A DNA stretch of 64,000 bases. Origin: Phanerodontia chrysosporium (lineage: Eukaryota > Basidiomycota > Agaricomycetes > Polyporales > Phanerochaetaceae). Position 1 is the first letter of the stretch. Each line of letters opens with the position of its first letter. The translations under genes were made by a program, and so were the position numbers. The DNA is taken from positions 186,001-250,000 of the forward strand of contig MJGA01000007.1 in NCBI GenBank assembly GCA_001910725.1, read 5' to 3'. Below are positions 58,801-64,000 of the stretch, in pieces. A model generated the notes under the pieces. The model made no database searches and was not told the DNA's origin. It saw nothing but the letters and a program-made list of their open reading frames with translations.

Positions 58801-60161
58801 ACCTCTTCACGGAGTTTACGCATGGCCTCGGGGTTCTTGAGAAGGTAGTAAATGATAAACGTTAGCATGCCTGCGGAAAGGTTGGTTACAACGAGTATAG
58901 TTCAAGTGTAACAAGTTCAGTTACCAGAAGTAGTCTCATGTCCAGCAATGAGGAACGTGAGAAGCTGAGTGACAATCATCAGTGGCAACACACTCTGTGA
59001 ATTGGCAACAGCCTACGTTGTCCTTGATAGTCTTCTCTGACAAACCTTCGCCTGTCTGCGTGTCCTTCCCGTACATCATGAGGTTGAGAATGTCCTTTTT
59101 ATCCGTTGGGTTTGCCTTCCGCTGCTCGTAGACTGCAACGGGCTATGAGCCTGCTCTTTGCCGTCGCCTGAAGGAGAAAATTGAACGCACTATCGTTGAC
59201 ATAATGCTCCATTATCTTGATATCTTCCTCATACTTGCTATTCGTAGAGCGCATCAACGGTTGGACTATCCCAGGCCGGAGCGCGCGGTTGCCGCTCTCG
59301 ACAAGGAAGTCGGCCATTGCTCTTGCAAATGGGTGAACCCCTTCCTGAGGCAGGGTCAATTCGCTGCGTTTAGTCAGGTTAATCGGAGTACGTACGACAT
59401 AGAAGGTGTTCATGCTGTATGCAAGTGCTCAGACAGCTAGGCTCAGCAAACAGCCTAGAGGCGTACCGGTAGGACATTGCACAGAATGTGATAGCCTCGA
59501 ATGTAAGGGCAGTGAAGTCTTGAGCGGGGTCAATCTTGTGACGAGGGCCGAATCTACACTCGGCTCGTGAGGGAGCTATCACCAGCGACATCACATAGAT
59601 CTGACCTCTCCCATTTTTGCACGAGCTGGTTGACCACGTCGACCATGTCGTCGAACATGTTCCGAGTGTTCATGGTGCTGAACGCCGGCATCAAAATACG
59701 GTCTGAAGCATGGTCCACTGAGGATCGTGTCAAGGCAGCAGGTGAAGGACGTACGAGCGAGATGCCAGTTCGGATCGTCTCCGTTCGCCTGCAAGGGACT
59801 GTCAGACAATCGTGGTAGGTATGCTCCCGAAAGCGTACCGTGAATAGTCCATCGCCGACGGCGTTGCGCACTTGCTCCAGCGCAGAGCGGGGTATTTTGC
59901 GGAAGCGTTTTTCGTCAGACACCTCGTGCAGGAGCTCCTGCGAGCAGATCACGATGACTTTGCTGCCTGGAAGAAACCGGCAGTCAGGTAGTGAAGAGAG
60001 AAGAAACATAGACTACGCAGCGCACCCATCATATTGAGCTGGTAGATCTCTCCATACTGCTTCGCAAGCAGATTGTACGAGTAGATCGCCACCTCACGGT
60101 CGATGATCGTGACATGGCCCAAGAATGGGATCGAGGGCGGCGAAGGAATGGGGGTGGTCAT
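55867..60161 (-). CDS. CYP505: CYP505-6: P450-reductase fusion monooxygenase, intact
   Basis: Type I copy and mirror twin of CYP505-1, with no frame break found. The start at 60161 gives MTTPIPSPPSIPFLGHVTII. Motifs: LLTFLIAGHETTSG, MREALRL for ExxR, FRPERMLDGRFEALP, heme loop FGFGVRACIG with the Cys codon at 58317-58319, FMN loop YGSNTGTCEAFAQR, FGCGNRDWASTYQRIPT, FAD loop RQYSISSSPLADP, NADPH loop CAGAGLAPMRGFLQER, and the tail KGRFATDVFE with a stop at 55867-55869. Against CYP505-1 the 5' third differs clearly, with unrelated intron sequences, but from about 58560 down to 56165 exons and introns are nearly identical. The conserved WGED after the K-helix region is WCED here. It is the best type I reference in the window. 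Expected substrates (fatty acids, alkyl chains, aromatics) come from knowledge of CYP505 enzymes. Confidence 0.93.
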
Positions 60162-60843
60162 CGTTGCGGTACTGTACAGCTGGTACTCCTGGCCGTTCTT
60201 ATACATACCAGTTTAGCGTTCACCATGCATTGCCATGCTTTGGAGGACACAAGAGGCCGCAAATTGTAAAGGAGCTGCTGCACTCACGGTTCGCCGTCAC
60301 CGTCCATCGGCTAAGGCGAGACCCTGTAACGAGGTCTTCTGAAATCTTGCTATGGTAAATGGAGCGGGTGTGTATCTATGATGGCCTGTTAGTCGCTCGA
60401 CGATCCTGCAGGAGCTAAATTTGAGAGACCTTACGCAGGAAACTCCTGAGATATCCGCGGTGTTAGAGCTGGGATGTATTGAGTGCATTTCAAACGGCAG
60501 TCTGGCCTGCGGTCACGAGTGGCGAGGTAGACAACGTGCAGGGCTTTCATTGCACGTCCGGTCATAGGAGGACTGTGAGAGTCTGCCCAGCAACCGGGCA
60601 GAAGACCGATACAAGCGCGCGGTCGCGGCTATCTGATCTTGACGCCACGCCTGACGCCACGGGAAATTGTGCGGACACGTCCATGACCAGAAGTTCGAGG
60701 TTCATAGTGATTCTAGGGGTATATACGTCGCAGTAGAGTCATCATATCATGTGAATGTCGTTAAATGTCATAAACGTCGTGCTAGCTTCGAGTTAGCATG
60801 GCTTCGCATCTATGCGGCTAGACACATACCTAATACCTCGGCA
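60162..60843. other. CYP505-6 promoter and outer end of the right arm
   Basis: Mirrored with 12050-12437 up to about 60560; includes GAACCGTGAGTGCAGCAGC on the minus strand near 60270-60290 and the TATA box. No gene seen. Confidence 0.55.
60198..60203 (-). promoter_or_regulatory. TATA box of CYP505-6
   Basis: TATAAG on the minus strand, 37 bases before the ATG at 60161, the same spacing as in CYP505-1. Confidence 0.5.
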
Positions 60844-61887
60844 CTATAATGTAGCTGCCCAGCTTATCTCTAACATCCTGCGAATATCCGCATACCTGGC
60901 ATGATAATAGTCCGTGCAGTTGTTGCACAGGTCCTCGATGTTGTCGATGATCCACCACAGAGAATCCAGCGCCGAGTACGGCCGGGAGCCAATCCCATGT
61001 GGCCAGTTGCCACCAGTTGGAGCCTGCGGACTGTGGCGTCGCACGCCTCCTCGTCGTGGCACAGCACACCCTCCTCAGATGGGATGTCGTCTATGAGCCT
61101 GGCGAGGTTCTGCTCGAGGAGCTTGCGCAGCGTCTTCTTCGCCTTCATGCACACCGCAAGGTCGTCCGCGTTCAGTTGCGCCCGCTCATCGCATCCGTCG
61201 CCCAGAAGCGCGCCCTGCTTCAGGGTCTTGGTCGGCAGCGTGCAGCAGAGGTACAGCGCAGGCAGGTGGAACTCGGGCAGGCGCAGGAAGCGGCACAGGT
61301 TCGCGATCTCGATCGCAAGGACGTCCTTCTTGCCGGAGACAAATCCCGCGTCGTCATGGACGGCGTCCCAGTCCTCGATATTCTTGGGGAAGTGCAGTCT
61401 CAGGCAGCGCGTAGCCTCGTCCTGGAGCTCGTCGGCGCCATATTTATTGCCAAGTAGCAGGAGCGCCTTAACCGCCGCCCAGGATGGCCTACAATCCTTC
61501 GAAAAACGATATCTGCAAAGTAAGAGGACACACGTGAGAGACACTGCGTCCATGATACTCACTGCATTCCGTTGTATATCGCGTCCAAAAAGTAGGCGAG
61601 GTCTTCAGGCGCATCGGACAAATGCAGGACTGGGAATGAATGGTCTGAGGCGCGTCGGGCTGAGGGAAGCTGAACATGTCGCGGAACACGCCAGCCTTGC
61701 GCGCGAGGACGCTGCGATGCACGCGAAATGCGACTGCACGGTCCGCGATGAGGACGATGTTGCCGTCCTCAAGCCAGAACTCGGCGTGGCGCGCGAAGGC
61801 GGCGATGTCTTGCCGGCGGCAGCGGGGGTGAGACAGGATGAGCAAGAGATCCGGGAATAGGCACGCACCTTCGCCAGCCTCATCCAT
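60844..61887 (-). CDS. BTB/POZ domain protein 2 (two frame breaks)
   Basis: Paralog of the BTB gene at 33545-34687. The start MDEAGEGACLFPD lies at 61887; an intron from the GTGCGT at about 61870 is possible. BTB block: FWLEDGNIVLIADRAVAFRV, HRSVLARKAGVFRDMFSFPQ and, after an intron at about 61560-61510, YRFSKDCRPSWAAVKALLLL. Later LCRFLRLPEFHLPALYLCCT and CHDEEACDATVRRLQ match the shape of BTB protein 1. The frame breaks at about 61634 (GGG where GGGG fits; restores PVLHLSDAPEDLAYFLDAIY) and at about 60995 (CCC where CCCC fits; restores RPYSALDSLWWIIDNIEDLC to the stop at 60844). Function and partner unknown; it lies just outside the duplicated cluster. Confidence 0.8.
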
Positions 61888-62791
61888 ACTTCCTCCGTTC
61901 TCGCTTCGGCGGTTCCTGGCGGTCGGCGCGGTGGCGTCCGCTTGGTGGGTCTCGGAAACGAGCCGCTGGAGTGGAGTGAGGAATAGAGGCCAAGCTAGGA
62001 CTCACAGCAGGTGGTCGTCGAAGTGCAGGGGGATTTTGGGTCAGCCATCGCTCTAGCAACTGCAGTACGCCCGGCGCTAGCAACGCTACACCACCTGCCA
62101 TATTTGGCCGGCCATGTTCGAATTCGGACTGGATATCCTCTTGACTGTACTGCATCCCGAGAAAACGCAATATTGGTGCACCTTAGAAAGTATGTAAAGC
62201 AGCTCTGCTTCTCGGAGTCCTATCTCGAAAATGGGATGCGGCATCCCCGGACGAGGGTCATGTTGTCATTCGAGGCGCCGCCGAAGTCACGGTGAGAGGT
62301 CACTTTGCGACGCTCGTCTTGCACGGCGTGAAATGTCGAGCCGCCGCGGCTCTAGCTGTCTCTGAAATGCAATGAGTCACAGATTGTGCCGTTCACTCTG
62401 GCGAGGCGTACCACTCTGGATACAAGCTGAAGCTGACTCTTGAACCATGTATCGCATCCTCTTCGAAAGTATTGTCGCCCTGACCGACGCATGACGCCCC
62501 GGTAAACAGCACCGTTCGTCCAAAGTGTGCCTCTCTAGCAATGCAGGTACAATAGCCTTGCACGCTGTCGGACGAGGCTCGAGTTGCATGGATCGCGGCA
62601 GCTGGCAAGGACCTGATCCCGGGCGAGCGCCGATGGCATCAAACATTCGTTCCCAGGTCAGGACGCGCGGAAGGACCGCGCAGGCCGACGATTCCGTCCA
62701 CGAGGCTTTATATCATGATGTTTGGGACTAACCATACTATAATACAAGTTTGCGGATTGCAATGAGTCTTCGACGAATTTAAAGAGCGTAA
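61888..62791. other. Intergenic, BTB protein 2 to catalase
   Basis: 904 bases: upstream region of the BTB gene and 3' flank of the catalase gene. Open frames on both strands have no recognisable motif. Confidence 0.5.
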
Positions 62792-64000
62792 TCAGGCGGA
62801 CTTCCCACCAAAAGGCATGCCCATGAACGTTTTCGTCTCGGAGGACATGAACTGGGGATTCTTCCAAACCATATGAGCCTGCGGTGCCTTCGCTTTGATG
62901 TCCTCGAAGGAGTAGCCCTCGTGCTTCGGAAGAAGATCGTAGATAGCCTTGGCGTAGCCGGGGGAGATCGCATACTGCTGGATGAGATAGTTCTTCTGGA
63001 CTATGCCGTCGGCATGCTACGGACATGTCGATTGTTCAACGAGCTTACGAAAGACCCCGTGAAGCACGCACTTGAGGAGACGAGCAGTGTTCTGGTGAAG
63101 ATTCTCGCGCTCCTTCTGCGAGAGCACGCGAGTGTATAACTCGCGAACTTGGTCGTACTCGGAAGGCTTTCCCTCGTGGAAATAGTGCCCCTGGCGAGAC
63201 AACACGTTGTTCGCGACCTGCATGGGCGACTCTGCTGCAGTAGAATCGAAACCGGAGTCCCTCCTTGGTAGACTGGTTGTTATGGTAGCTATTGGGGAAC
63301 TGCCATCGTGTAAGTGGTCACGAAGGACAAAACCGCACATATTGTACTGACATAATATGGCTTTCCGCCGGTGTTTCCATCGATGCGCATCGTTCCATTG
63401 AAGTTATCTGTCGAGTGGTACCTGCCAGTCATGTGAGCGAAGTGTACAATGTAAGGGAGCTAATGCTCACTTCGCCATGAATGGACAATTGACGGGTATT
63501 TGATGGATGTTTGCGCTACCAGGCGATGGTACTGGGCATCACGATAGAAAAACATGCGCCACTGCAAGAGTGCATCCGGGAAGCTTCAATTCCGGAACGT
63601 ATGATCCAGGCGAGAAGGCCGCTTGCTCTACATCCCTGAAATAGTCCTGAATCATGCGAAATCAGTCAACTGAGGAACAAGTAGCCCGATATTGTCCCGA
63701 CCTACCTCGGGGTTTCGGTTCAAGATGAGCTCTCCAACCTCTTGCATAGGGAACTCGGAGCGAGGCCAAATCTTGGTTGTATCGAACGGATCGAAGTTGA
63801 CTTTCGCAACCTGTCCAGGCTGCATAACTTGGATCATCATTGTCCAGCGAGCATCGCCGCCCTTCTCGATGTGCTCGAAGAGGTCCCGCTTTGCGAAGTC
63901 AGGATCCTCTCCGCAGACCTTGAGGGCCTCATCGTGGGTAAACTGCTTTACGCCTTGCTTCGAGATCCAATGGTACTAGCGACAGTTTTTGAGTAATCTG
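62792..64000 (-). CDS. Catalase, C-terminal part (runs off right edge; three frame breaks)
   Basis: Heme catalase that converts hydrogen peroxide to water and oxygen. The window begins inside the protein at YHWISKQGVKQFTHDEALKV, then RWTMMIQVMQPGQVAKVNFD, PFDTTKIWPRSEFPMQEVGE and LILNRNPE, followed by an intron. Next come YFRDVEQAAFSPGS, a WRMFFYRDAQYHRL block, the immune-responsive domain (QVANNVLSRQGHYFHEGKPS, EYDQVRELYTRVLSQKEREN), and the end KTFMGMPFGGKSA with a stop at 62792-62794. The short C terminus fits a small-subunit catalase. One base is missing at about 63520, 63577 and 63592, each in a C or G run, so the conserved block GIEASPDALLQWRMFF is split over frames. The N-terminal part with the distal His and the heme-ligand Tyr region cannot be fully checked here. 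Confidence 0.92.

Larger units (their letters stand above)
48770..60560 (-). repeat. Right arm of large inverted duplication
   Basis: Reverse-complement counterpart of 12050-20400, carrying member C, its truncated neighbour and CYP505-6. It is longer than the left arm because about 4 kb between 51.7 and 55.85 kb, including the FunK1 kinase gene, has no matching block on the left. Confidence 0.85.

Noticed and set aside
12438..60161. Secondary-metabolite gene cluster
   Set aside because: No polyketide synthase, peptide synthetase, terpene synthase, transporter or pathway regulator accompanies the P450 genes.
12050..60560. Idea that the mirror arms are an assembly artefact from merging two haplotypes
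   Set aside because: The arms differ by a 4 kb segment with a gene, by unrelated introns and by many substitutions, and lie in opposite orientation on one contig; a simple haplotype duplicate would not look so.

Overview
The window looks like nuclear DNA of a basidiomycete fungus, probably an Agaricomycete and most likely a wood-decay polypore. It is GC-rich, and its genes are split by many GT-AG introns of about 45-85 bases. It carries a FunK1-type kinase, BTB proteins of the expanded agaricomycete kind and, above all, six genes for self-sufficient P450-reductase fusions (CYP505 type). The species call is inference; no rRNA, tRNA or recognisable transposon was found.

Left flank (1-11.5 kb): the start of a probable Dcr2-like membrane-anchored phosphatase (minus strand), mitochondrial ribosomal protein uL23m, a secreted GH16 CRH-like glucanase/transglycosylase, the polarity factor Bud6/Aip3, an unrecognised coiled-coil protein, and member A of an uncharacterised local protein family.

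Core (12-60.6 kb): a nested inverted duplication. The left half reads CYP505-1 (+), family member B (+), CYP505-2 (-), CYP505-3 (-). The right half reads CYP505-4 (+), CYP505-5 (+), family member C (-), CYP505-6 (-). CYP505-1 mirrors CYP505-6, B mirrors C, and CYP505-2 is close to CYP505-5. Promoters, introns, 3' flanks and even a truncated family copy are mirrored. The arms differ by about 3.5-4 kb on the right, which holds a FunK1 kinase gene. Between the halves lie two acidic tandem-duplicate genes, a BTB gene and a leucine-rich repeat gene.

Right flank (60.8-64 kb): a second BTB gene and the 3' part of a catalase gene.

Each CYP505 protein should pass electrons from NADPH through FAD and FMN to its own heme and hydroxylate fatty acids or other hydrophobic substrates. 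Whether the co-duplicated A/B/C proteins have any part in that is unknown. CYP505-3 and CYP505-6 read cleanly. CYP505-1, -2, -4 and -5, members B and C, the second BTB gene, uL23m and the catalase contain one-base frame breaks, mostly in short G or C runs. Because these also hit conserved housekeeping genes, consensus error in the assembly is at least as likely as gene decay.
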